This document shows positions 18,196 to 27,074 of a stretch of DNA of 64,000 nt, one piece after another (positions within the stretch are counted from its first letter, which is position 1; each line of letters opens with the position of its first letter). The notes under the pieces were generated by a model. The model ran no database searches and had not been told where the DNA came from. It worked only from the letters and a program-made list of their open reading frames with translations. The translations under genes and the position numbers were made by a program. Origin of the DNA: JAGXTF01 sp044224315. Lineage in GTDB: Bacteria; Bacteroidota; Bacteroidia; NS11-12g; UBA955. The stretch is taken from contig JBGAKR010000002.1 in the NCBI GenBank assembly GCA_044224315.1, forward strand, positions 1-64,000. Reading direction: 5' to 3'.

Positions 18196-21100
18196 TGGTT
18201 TTTGGGTGTGGTTTGTTGGTTTTTGGTTGGTTGTTTATGAGGTATTCGAATCAGGTAAGCACCGTTTCCGTATTTACCCAGGTCCATGTTTTGGGTTCCG
18301 AAACCATTGTTCTGGTAGCTGAAGTCAGCTACTTTAGAACCGGTTGCACTAAACACTTCAACCTGCAGGGGTTCGTTGTTGGTTAATGCATAACCAATGG
18401 TTACAACGCCGATGCTTGGGTTTGGATAAATGGCCACTGCTGCAGATAAACTCAACTTTTTGGTTCCCATAATTGAATTTTCGCAGTCAGGTGGGTATTG
18501 CACCATTACGGGGCGCAGCATTACCTGTGATTTATTGCCACTTGGATCTGTAACCTGGTAGTTTACATAGTACAAGCCAGCTTTCCAAATATTTACATTA
18601 TGACTAACAACTGTTACCAAAGGCATTAATACATCCATAGAGTAGTAGTTATCAGTTACAATCAAATCACTCATAGCCCAGAAAGGTGTTCCTACACAAA
18701 GGCTTACAGATGAGCTTACGATATCCGGAGCTTCGCGGTCAACTACTTTTACGTAGCGGGTTTTGGTACCTACGTTTCCGCTTTCATCGGTTGCAGTATA
18801 TTTTTCGGCATAAACGCCCAATTTGTATGCATCTACGATACCTGATTTTGCAACAGATACTTTGTTGGCGGGATAGTAATTATCGAATACAGTTACTTGT
18901 TGTGAACTGTAGGCGCTATTTACATCAATTACAATGGTATCGGCAGTGTTGAGGCTAATCTCAGGGGCAATGTAATCGTCTACGCGGTAGTTAATTACAT
19001 ATCCATCCTCATCTGCTTTGTTACCACTTGGGTCCATAGCATTGTAGGTTATTGGATAAGTAGCGCGTACCAAAGTATTTACCTGGCCATTGAAACCGGC
19101 GGTTTTGGTTACATTAATGCTACCATTGCAATAGTCTTCGGCATAAACGTCATCCAAAAACAGGCTACCGATTTGAACGGGAATAATGGCGTTGTTCACA
19201 ATACGATTGTTATGCTCATAAATACCAGGTTTTTTGGTGTCTTTTACAATCACATCTCTGGTAAACACTGCTTCATTTTCCTGGGCATCTTTTACTGAAT
19301 ACACGATTTTGTAAGTACCCACTTTGGATGCATCCACATTGCCAACCACTTTTATTGCACTGGTAACATCACCGTCTACCAAATCAAATGCAATTGCGCC
19401 CGGATCGGTGAAGTTATCGCATTGTTCAATGGTCATTGGGGAAGAACCGTTTAGAGTAATGGTTGGGGGTGTTTTGTCGAGCACTACAATTACGGTGCGG
19501 CGTTTTTTGGGAGCCTGATTACCGGCAGCGTCAGCCAATTGAAAATCGATGTAATAAATACCAGGGATGGTGCAATCCAGATCACTGGTAAGTTTCACAT
19601 CACCAGTGATATCTCCCTGAGATGGGTCGGTACCTTTATATGTAGTACCCGCAATTTCTTTATAACAACTTCCGGCAGCAACTCCTTTTTCAACGCGCAA
19701 TGTATCAGCGCCTATGAGGGTAATTACAGGGGCCAGATTATCATTGGATAACACAAGGCCATAATCTTCAAACTCACCCACCATGTTTACACCACAGCTG
19801 GTATTGCTGAAGGTACCATAGGCCGATGCAACACGCATGCGGGTAGTACCGGCATAGCACTGATCGAATGAAGGTACGATGAAGCTTACAGTTTTATCAT
19901 ATCCGGTCATAGAACCGGTGTTCATGATTTCCTCATTTACATCGTCAAAGTCACCATCAATATTATAATCAATCCAAACCTTAAAGTTTACTGGGTTTGA
20001 GTTTGTACGGCGGCTTACGCGCAAATCGTATTTGGTTCCGAAATTCAGGGTAGTGGTATTGTCGGTATAGTCGGTATAGGCCACATCACCACTGGTGGTT
20101 TCGTTATCCAAAAGGCTGTTACCACCTACAGAAAGTTCAACACGGTTGATTCCCACGTCGGCACTCAACAGATCAACTGGGGGAATGCAATAGGTTACGG
20201 CAATTACATATTTGCTTTTAATTACCTTTTTCTCGGTTAGGGCCTGACCGGCGATGCTGTTCCAGGCTTTCAGGCTGAAGGTATAAGGGCCACCTGCATT
20301 GAATACCACATTGGGGTTCTGGCTGTTTTTGGTGGTTCCGTTTACATAACTGAAGGTTGTGGGGAAAATGCTCCACTCAAAGTTACTTGCAAAGTCGGTT
20401 TTGGTTGTGATTTTTACCACCTCTCCCACTTTCGGACGCAGCAAATCAGCACTGTAATCTACAATACCGGGGCCGGTTGGGGTAAAAATGGTAATCTGGT
20501 CGCAGGCAGTGTCGTCACCATTGCAGGTTGAAGCTACCAGGCATACATCATAAGTGTTACTTGTAGTAAACTGGTAGTTAAAGGTGGCTTTGTTGCCCAT
20601 ACCTGGGTTGCCATCTACCTGCCATTCATAGGTTACATCACCCTGGGCTTTTTTCACATCCTGATTAAACTGCACATTCATGCCAATGGCAGCAGGGTTA
20701 TAGTCTGTGGTCCAGCCGCTTACTGGTTTGCTTGGTGGGTTCAGATCCGAATCCCAGAAGGCAATAAATCCGCTGTCGTTGCCAGATGCGTTACTTTCAA
20801 AAGTAATATACATGGCACCGCTGTAAGCTTTAAAGGTCATTGTTTTATAAGTGGCCTGGTTGGTGCTGTTAATTCCACCGGGAGGGGTAAGTTTTACACC
20901 GCCTTCATCATAACCATCATAAATAGTAAGTTTATCACTTGCATCAGCAAAGCGCATTTGTTTGAATTTCAAACGGATTTCTTTGGCTCCGCAGGGAAGA
21001 ATTTTGAAATAATCGATGGTAACCTTTCGGCTGTTACCATAGTTCAGGGTTGGACCACCATTGTCGTACAAAGTACCGCCTTGGTTGGTTGCCAGGTGAT

Positions 21101-22202
21101 TGGGTCCCAGGTAAAACTCTGAAGGTGGGATACAATCTACATATTTAGATTTACATACTTTGGTAGAAGGGCCTATATCGTTTGCACTGGTAAGGCATAC
21201 ATCCCATTTACCCAGTTCATCCAGCATAAAGGTTGGATTTTGGCTTGCATCCGTATACACGTTGCCGGTGGGACTTGTGATTTCCCATGACCATTTATAA
21301 GCACCATTGGTACTCAGATCATTCAATTGGAAAGTATAGAAAACCTCTACCTGGTTGTCACTGGCAATAAAGTCGGCAACTGGCGCGGCAGTAGGAGTTA
21401 TAATTTTAACAGATTTGATGATAGAATCTTTCAATCCGCAGAAAGACTGATTCAATTGCACATCATAGGTACCATTTGCGCCCCATTTTCCTTTTCCTTT
21501 AGGACCAAAGGTATTTACAGCAGTACCGCCGTTAAATTGCCACACCTGATTGTAAGCAGGATTGGTTTGAGTAGAGTTAAAGGTAATGGGAGTTTTAATG
21601 TAGTTTGGACCGGTAGGTACAGTAAAGTTAGCGGCCGGGGCCGATACAGACTGCACATTTACTTCAAAGTCCATAATGTTGCCATAATTGCTCACTGTTC
21701 CGCAACCCTGACTTGCAGTAAAGGCAGAATACATGCAGCGCACGCGCAAAATAGCTTTACCCGCTTTGGCAGTTGCCAGGCAGGGAACGGTTACTTTGGC
21801 AGTTTTGGTGCTATTGGAAGCAATTGAACCAAAAGGAGCCGATTGCGTAGACAAACATTCGGCGGCAGAGAGAAGATTATCGCCATCCAAATCCAGCCAA
21901 ATACCCACATATTCTGGGTAAGTGCAGGTATTTTCAATGGTAACAGTCAAATCTTCGCCCGGGGTAACGTTCATCATCGCCCCATTGGTCATAAGTTTGT
22001 TGGTTGCACCAGTATTGGCACAAGTTAATCCGGTAAAAGCTACCTGAGTACCAGTGCTGTTTTTGAAAGTAACAGCAGATAACCAGTCAACCGAACAAGA
22101 GAGGCTATTTGTAGCGCCGCAAATTTGTGCGTTTGACTTCCAGGCAACCAATACAAAAAGAAGCGCAAAGAGACTGCGCAAAAATGTAGCGGTTTTCTTC
22201 AT
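18192..22202 (-). CDS. Secreted multidomain protein: GEVED, PKD, CUB-like, HYR/DUF5011, T9SS type A domain
   Basis: 1336 residues from the ATG at 22202, which begins a signal peptide (MKKTATFLRSLFALLF..., cleavage after SNAQ at 26). A longer in-frame start at 22247 adds 15 residues before it. GEVED-like domain about 27-185 (WLDLDGD). PKD-like repeats about 190-370. CUB-like domain about 375-490 (LTIYDG, AYSGAMYITFESN). Two more PKD-like segments to about 675. Second GEVED domain to about 830 (WIDYNIDGDFDD ... GEFEDYG). Then four HYR/DUF5011-type Ig repeats to about 1230 (KVGTYKIVYSVKD, PGIYYIDFQLAD). The T9SS type A domain (IYPNPSIGVVTI) ends abnormally: after AYLIRI the last strand is replaced by PHKQPTKNQQTTPKNQ. 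It is not a paralog of its neighbours. Such proteins are generally cell-surface or secreted, and the function is unknown. Confidence 0.85.
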   Translation of the reverse strand: MKKTATFLRSLFALLFVLVAWKSNAQICGATNSLSCSVDWLSAVTFKNSTGTQVAFTGLTCANTGATNKLMTNGAMMNVTPGEDLTVTIENTCTYPEYVGIWLDLDGDNLLSAAECLSTQSAPFGSIASNSTKTAKVTVPCLATAKAGKAILRVRCMYSAFTASQGCGTVSNYGNIMDFEVNVQSVSAPAANFTVPTGPNYIKTPITFNSTQTNPAYNQVWQFNGGTAVNTFGPKGKGKWGANGTYDVQLNQSFCGLKDSIIKSVKIITPTAAPVADFIASDNQVEVFYTFQLNDLSTNGAYKWSWEITSPTGNVYTDASQNPTFMLDELGKWDVCLTSANDIGPSTKVCKSKYVDCIPPSEFYLGPNHLATNQGGTLYDNGGPTLNYGNSRKVTIDYFKILPCGAKEIRLKFKQMRFADASDKLTIYDGYDEGGVKLTPPGGINSTNQATYKTMTFKAYSGAMYITFESNASGNDSGFIAFWDSDLNPPSKPVSGWTTDYNPAAIGMNVQFNQDVKKAQGDVTYEWQVDGNPGMGNKATFNYQFTTSNTYDVCLVASTCNGDDTACDQITIFTPTGPGIVDYSADLLRPKVGEVVKITTKTDFASNFEWSIFPTTFSYVNGTTKNSQNPNVVFNAGGPYTFSLKAWNSIAGQALTEKKVIKSKYVIAVTYCIPPVDLLSADVGINRVELSVGGNSLLDNETTSGDVAYTDYTDNTTTLNFGTKYDLRVSRRTNSNPVNFKVWIDYNIDGDFDDVNEEIMNTGSMTGYDKTVSFIVPSFDQCYAGTTRMRVASAYGTFSNTSCGVNMVGEFEDYGLVLSNDNLAPVITLIGADTLRVEKGVAAGSCYKEIAGTTYKGTDPSQGDITGDVKLTSDLDCTIPGIYYIDFQLADAAGNQAPKKRRTVIVVLDKTPPTITLNGSSPMTIEQCDNFTDPGAIAFDLVDGDVTSAIKVVGNVDASKVGTYKIVYSVKDAQENEAVFTRDVIVKDTKKPGIYEHNNRIVNNAIIPVQIGSLFLDDVYAEDYCNGSINVTKTAGFNGQVNTLVRATYPITYNAMDPSGNKADEDGYVINYRVDDYIAPEISLNTADTIVIDVNSAYSSQQVTVFDNYYPANKVSVAKSGIVDAYKLGVYAEKYTATDESGNVGTKTRYVKVVDREAPDIVSSSVSLCVGTPFWAMSDLIVTDNYYSMDVLMPLVTVVSHNVNIWKAGLYYVNYQVTDPSGNKSQVMLRPVMVQYPPDCENSIMGTKKLSLSAAVAIYPNPSIGVVTIGYALTNNEPLQVEVFSATGSKVADFSYQNNGFGTQNMDLGKYGNGAYLIRIPHKQPTKNQQTTPKNQ

Positions 22203-22408
22203 AGATATTGAATTAGTGAGCATTTTGTGAATGCAATTTATATACATTTAATAATAACAAAACAAACATTCGGTTCACGTGGGTCATTTGTTCAAACAAA
22301 GGCACCCTTTAACCATTGATTTTATTACACTTATAACACATTTAAAACATTTGTTTGTTTTGTGTAATTTTTTTTGAGCAGCGGAAAATTGTAATACTAT
22401 TATTACAC

Positions 22409-22447
22409 CAAAATAAAAGCGCCCCCGTACTAGGTACAGAGGCGCTT
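22409..22447 (-). terminator. Rho-independent terminator of copy E
   Basis: AAGCGCC (22417-22423) pairs with GGCGCTT (22441-22447), with an inner GTAC/GTAC stem and a TAG loop. On the minus strand a TTTTATTTT run follows. It lies 24 nt past the copy E stop. Confidence 0.75.
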
Positions 22448-22471
22448 CTAGAAAATCTATCTATTGATTTT

Positions 22472-25400
22472 TTACTTCTGAATTTGTATGGAACGAACCA
22501 CAACTTTTGACAAAGAGCTTACACGTACTGAGTAAACGCCGTTGGCAAGATCAGCAGCATCTACCACTACCAGGCCATTGTTGGCGCTGCGCATGGTTTT
22601 TACTACTGCGCCGGTTGCGCTGATCAGTTGTACAGTTACATCTTTACCAAAGCTTTCGGTCAATGCAATGTTGAAGTTGCCGGTGCTTGGGTTGGGGTAT
22701 AAGCCCATTCCAAATTTCACCAGGTCTTCTGCGGCGGTGCGGTTCATTACAACTTTTTTGGTAACGGTGCACTCACAACCGGTTGCATCTACTTTGGCAC
22801 GCATGGTTACTTCATACTCTCCATCCTGTTGGAAATCATAGCTTGGAGTAGCACCATTCAAAGTACCACCACCTTTAACAACCCAGGTATAGGTTACGCC
22901 TGATTGTGACAACTGGGCGCCGGCGGCATCCAATGGGTTGAATTTCATTCCACGGAATCCGAAAGCATAATCTGGATCGCCTTTGAAATCACAGGTTTTT
23001 GGTCCTTCGTTGATGGTTACCGCTTTGCGGATACTATCAGAGCAACCACCGGCTATGCTGGCTTTCAGGGTTACAAAGTAGGTAGTAGTTTTGGTTACAG
23101 CACCGTAGTTATAAGTAGGATCGCTGCTGGTGCTGGTTCCGGTGTTACCGAAATCCCACAGGTAGCTGATATCGCCCTGGGCCCAGGTAGTGTTATTTTC
23201 GAATACTACAGGCTGGCCGCTGCACACATTGGTAGCGCTGAACTGGGCAGTGGGTTGCACGCCTACTACCAAATCTTTACTTACCTCGGCTTTGCAACCA
23301 TTGTCGAGATTAATGGTAAGCATCACAGTTTTAGGTCCGAGTGTAGTCCAAGAGTGGGTAACATCTTTGCTGGTAGCAATGGCAGAACCGTCGCCGAAAT
23401 CCCATTTGTAGTTAGCCACAGTACCACTTACAGGAGGAGTAAGGTTGGTGAATGTGGTTGGGGTAATAGAACAAGCAGGGGTATTGGTATAAGCCACTTT
23501 GGGGCTCTCTTTTACCACAATGGTTTTGGTGATGGAGTCTTTGCAACCGAACTCGGAAGTAGCAACCAATTTCACCGCTTTGCTTCCGGGACTGGCAAAC
23601 ATATGAGAAGGGTCGTCTTCTGTAGATACATTACCATCATTGAAATTCCAGAAATTACCTACCAAACCATTTTTAATGGTATTTTGGCTTTGGAAATCAA
23701 AGCTTTCGTTATCGCAATTACCGGCTACCAGACTAAATCCGGCTTTGGGTTTATCAAATTGATAAACGCGTTGGGTTTGGCTGGCAATACAACCATTTAA
23801 GCTTGCGGTAAGGGTGGCATTGTAAGAACCTGTATTGGCATACAAGTGGCTTGGGTTTGCCAGAGAAGAATGTGAGGTATTATCTCCAAAATCCCAATCC
23901 AATGTTGCATTAGCGGGGCTGGATTGGTTGGTGAATTTCACCGCATTGCCTTCGCACGCATTCAGTTTGGTAAATTTAACTGTAGGAATAGCGTTTACTG
24001 TAACATTTACGCTATCTGAAAATTCAAAGCCGTAGGGCAAAGTGTTACAGGTAAGTTTTACTTTGTAAGTACCTGTTCCTGGGAATTGGAAAACTGGATC
24101 TGGCGCATCGGTTTTATCCGTAGCTTTTCCGGTTCCGAAATCCCAATGGAATTCGATGGCACCGCTTTTCACTGAGCATTGTTGGGTAAAATCTACTGCA
24201 TCACCTGCGCAGATTTTAGATGGATAGCTGAATTTAACTTTGATTGAAGGATATACCAGCACACGACGACGCAATACAGTATCGCAACCATTGGTAAGAT
24301 CAGACACTTTCAGGTACACATAGCACATTGTATCTTCCAGATTTGCATCAATGGCTTTGAACATTACTTCCTGATCTACAGAACCGCTGGGAGGTGTATG
24401 TGTAACAGTGGCTTCGCTAGAAGTTAGAGCACGACCTGCCAAAGAAGTAGCCCAGGCAGTTGCAGTCCATTTTGTGCCGTAATCTGCATTGGAATAGTTA
24501 ACAAAAGCAGTTTTAGGTGAGTTGAATGTATAGTAAACCGGCTGATTTACGATGGTTACATCGTTGATTTTACCGTTTTGATACAGCGCTTTGGTAGCTT
24601 TGGTTCCGTAGGTTAATTTTTCTCCACCCGGAGCTGGTTTTACAGTAGTAGTAAATTTAAGTGTATCATTAGACCGCACATCATCACCATTATCTACAAA
24701 AATGCGAATGGTATTCAAACCCACAGTTGAGAGTGTTAATGGAATGGTAAATGTTGCAGTATCCAGTTGGTTATAAAGAATTTTCTTTTTGGTAACAGCT
24801 GAAACTTTTGTGCCATTATTTACACTGTAAGCTACTTTAATATTATAGGCGGTATCCCAGGTGTAGTTGCTTCTTACGTAAATTTTGGTTCCGCCGGAAG
24901 TGGTATAACCTTGACAAACGCTGGATGGAACTGAGAAGTTAGTACCTTCTGCTTTAATATCCATGGCCAGTTCTAAACCGCCGCGATCGGAGAAGCCCGG
25001 ATTGCGTTGATTGCCAGCAGCATCGAGGGTATTGGTAGAAGAAGTGATGGTACTATTTTGGGTTGAATATTCTTTAGCGCGGTAATCCTGGGTACTGAGA
25101 TTCATATACTCGGGATAGTGCCAGCTTTCTCCCGGACCAGGGCCACTGGTAATCCAGCCGCTGAAGCTAGAGTTTTGGGTGGTGGAAAATTCCCAAGCCT
25201 GAGTACCCACATTGGGGCACCAGTAGCTATTGTTATCGCACTCCTTAATTTGGGTTGTGCTACTGGTATAAATCCAGTTTACATAAACATAGTTACTACC
25301 CTCGCAGTTGATAATATTTCCTGCAATTCGGTTGTCTGCAGTAGCATACTGCTGATTGATCATACCATATACAAAGTGTCCACTGTAACCCGAAGAAACA

Positions 25401-26980
25401 CTGCGAATTGTATTCTGGCGTGCTTCATAGATGGCATTTGAGTTGGCACTATAGGTATACCAGTTATAGTTACCATAATAACCATAGTTATCTGCAATTA
25501 CGTTTGAATTGGCTTGCAGGTTATACAGGTAGTACATGTATAATCCGTAGAAATACCCCTGATTGGTTGGTGTGGAATTTTTAATTAATCGGTTGCGATT
25601 TACTTTCCAGGCACCATAGTAGTATATAAAGCATGAATAGAAATAGTACCCAGCATAGTTGTTTTGAATCACATTGTCTTCGAATGACATGTAAGACTGA
25701 ACAGAGTTGGTGATATTATAGAGGTAAAATGGGTAACCATAATAGCCAAAAGAGCAGTTTTGCACTTTATTGCCAATGTAGTTATGGTCGTTACCATAAT
25801 ACATTTGGTAAATATAAGAGGAGTAACCCGAAGCATAGGTTTGGATATTATCCCAGGTATTGGTATTGAAATTACATTGGTAGTTATAGTATCCATAAAC
25901 CCCATAGCAGTAGTAATAACACATAATGTTTTTAAAAGTGTTTGAACTAAAGCTAAAGTAGTTTGAAGAAGAACCATAGTTATAATAGATGTAATTATAG
26001 AAATAACTGTATGGGCTTGAAGATGCAGAAGCACCGATATAAGGCAAATCGTGAAAGCTATTGCCATCGATTTTGGTGCTGCGATTGGTTGAATACGTTT
26101 GATAACTATAAGAGAAATAAGGAGCAGAATAGGTAGAGCTTGAACTTGTGGCATTTGAACGAGAAATATCGTTGTTCAAAAATTGGTTACCATTGGTATA
26201 GTAGTTAAAGAAACCCATGTAGTAAAAGTTCTTAATGGTGTTTCCGGTAATGGTATTGTTCTGAGGGGTGCTGCTGTAGTTACCAGTGTTACCGTTGATG
26301 GCGATTGCAATGGCCGGACCGGCAGGATTCACGCCTGTAGTCTGCATTACGCAACCGCGGATAGTGTCGTAAGAGCCGGTTGCAGTGCTGGTAGCAGAGG
26401 TTAGTGCACCCTGGCTGTAACCCCAGTATACATAAGCCGAGCTGCTGGTTGAAGCAGATACCATGGCGGTAAACTCGATGGTACATTTTTCAACCAGGTT
26501 GTAGTCTGATCCACCATAAAAACGGATACCCGCACTGGTGGTAGATGAATTGGTGTGGCTGATGATCAGGTTTTTAATACGGAAATAGTCACCACCGCTA
26601 AAGGATACGGCCTCATAAGATCCGCTGTAGCTGAATTTTTTACCTCCACCATTAATTGTGATGGTATTGGTAGAAGACATACCGGTGATTTGAGGAAACT
26701 GAATTGCATTGGATTCAGACAAATCTGAATTTACATTTACAGTAACCGGACCAGATACGCCTGCCGTAAGAGTTGAACCGCCATCCGACCTGGACAGACC
26801 TTGCAAAGATCTCCAGAAAGAATACCAGTCTTTAAAGTTGGTTGAAGAGGCTGCTGCCGAGGCATCGATGGTAACGGTGCCAGACATTTGGGCCGAGGCA
26901 TTTAATGCAAACAAACCCAATGTGGTTAACAGGGCTGTTTTGCACGATTTACCTACTTTACTAAGTAATTTTCTTTTCAT
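22472..26980 (-). CDS. Copy E: giant beta-helix/PKD surface protein with T9SS type A sorting domain (intact, mosaic)
   Basis: 1502 residues from an ATG. Its signal peptide (MKRKLLSKVGKSCKTALL...) is unlike those of A-C. Residues about 31-300 are nearly identical to B and C. From about 310 to 915 (second half of the beta-helix, linker, Ig-like segment) the sequence is clearly different though homologous: SGPGPGESWHYPEY replaces the TGLPGKGEKF stretch, and the usual FECHNNTNTTTT stretch is gone. From IKVKFSYPSKIC onward the PKD repeats and T9SS type A domain are again almost identical to B and C. Sharp changes in similarity within one gene are the mark of gene conversion or modular exchange. 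No catalytic motif is visible, and a surface structural or adhesive role is inferred. Confidence 0.9.
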   Translation of the reverse strand: MKRKLLSKVGKSCKTALLTTLGLFALNASAQMSGTVTIDASAAASSTNFKDWYSFWRSLQGLSRSDGGSTLTAGVSGPVTVNVNSDLSESNAIQFPQITGMSSTNTITINGGGKKFSYSGSYEAVSFSGGDYFRIKNLIISHTNSSTTSAGIRFYGGSDYNLVEKCTIEFTAMVSASTSSSAYVYWGYSQGALTSATSTATGSYDTIRGCVMQTTGVNPAGPAIAIAINGNTGNYSSTPQNNTITGNTIKNFYYMGFFNYYTNGNQFLNNDISRSNATSSSSTYSAPYFSYSYQTYSTNRSTKIDGNSFHDLPYIGASASSSPYSYFYNYIYYNYGSSSNYFSFSSNTFKNIMCYYYCYGVYGYYNYQCNFNTNTWDNIQTYASGYSSYIYQMYYGNDHNYIGNKVQNCSFGYYGYPFYLYNITNSVQSYMSFEDNVIQNNYAGYYFYSCFIYYYGAWKVNRNRLIKNSTPTNQGYFYGLYMYYLYNLQANSNVIADNYGYYGNYNWYTYSANSNAIYEARQNTIRSVSSGYSGHFVYGMINQQYATADNRIAGNIINCEGSNYVYVNWIYTSSTTQIKECDNNSYWCPNVGTQAWEFSTTQNSSFSGWITSGPGPGESWHYPEYMNLSTQDYRAKEYSTQNSTITSSTNTLDAAGNQRNPGFSDRGGLELAMDIKAEGTNFSVPSSVCQGYTTSGGTKIYVRSNYTWDTAYNIKVAYSVNNGTKVSAVTKKKILYNQLDTATFTIPLTLSTVGLNTIRIFVDNGDDVRSNDTLKFTTTVKPAPGGEKLTYGTKATKALYQNGKINDVTIVNQPVYYTFNSPKTAFVNYSNADYGTKWTATAWATSLAGRALTSSEATVTHTPPSGSVDQEVMFKAIDANLEDTMCYVYLKVSDLTNGCDTVLRRRVLVYPSIKVKFSYPSKICAGDAVDFTQQCSVKSGAIEFHWDFGTGKATDKTDAPDPVFQFPGTGTYKVKLTCNTLPYGFEFSDSVNVTVNAIPTVKFTKLNACEGNAVKFTNQSSPANATLDWDFGDNTSHSSLANPSHLYANTGSYNATLTASLNGCIASQTQRVYQFDKPKAGFSLVAGNCDNESFDFQSQNTIKNGLVGNFWNFNDGNVSTEDDPSHMFASPGSKAVKLVATSEFGCKDSITKTIVVKESPKVAYTNTPACSITPTTFTNLTPPVSGTVANYKWDFGDGSAIATSKDVTHSWTTLGPKTVMLTINLDNGCKAEVSKDLVVGVQPTAQFSATNVCSGQPVVFENNTTWAQGDISYLWDFGNTGTSTSSDPTYNYGAVTKTTTYFVTLKASIAGGCSDSIRKAVTINEGPKTCDFKGDPDYAFGFRGMKFNPLDAAGAQLSQSGVTYTWVVKGGGTLNGATPSYDFQQDGEYEVTMRAKVDATGCECTVTKKVVMNRTAAEDLVKFGMGLYPNPSTGNFNIALTESFGKDVTVQLISATGAVVKTMRSANNGLVVVDAADLANGVYSVRVSSLSKVVVRSIQIQK

Positions 26981-27074
26981 ATGGTTTTTGGTTGAATATG
27001 TAAAATTGTATATTCTCTGTCAATAATCCAAATTTTTCGACAAAATATTCGGAAAAAATTTGGTAATATGAACC

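Larger units (their letters stand above)
1..26980 (-). repeat. Tandem array of long direct gene repeats (five paralogs, one interruption)
   Basis: Copies A-E are co-directional, about 4.5 kb each, separated by 385-455 bp AT-rich spacers carrying separate promoters and terminators. Only the GEVED/CUB gene interrupts the series. The last roughly 1 kb of B, C and E (3850-4850, 8740-9740, 22475-23470) and the corresponding part of A are nearly identical DNA. Repeats this long should recombine readily and are hard to assemble from short reads. Confidence 0.85.

Noticed and set aside
1..26980. CRISPR array or insertion sequences as the source of the repetition
   Set aside because: The repeats are whole protein-coding genes of about 4.5 kb. 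There are no short regularly spaced repeats, transposase genes or terminal inverted repeats.
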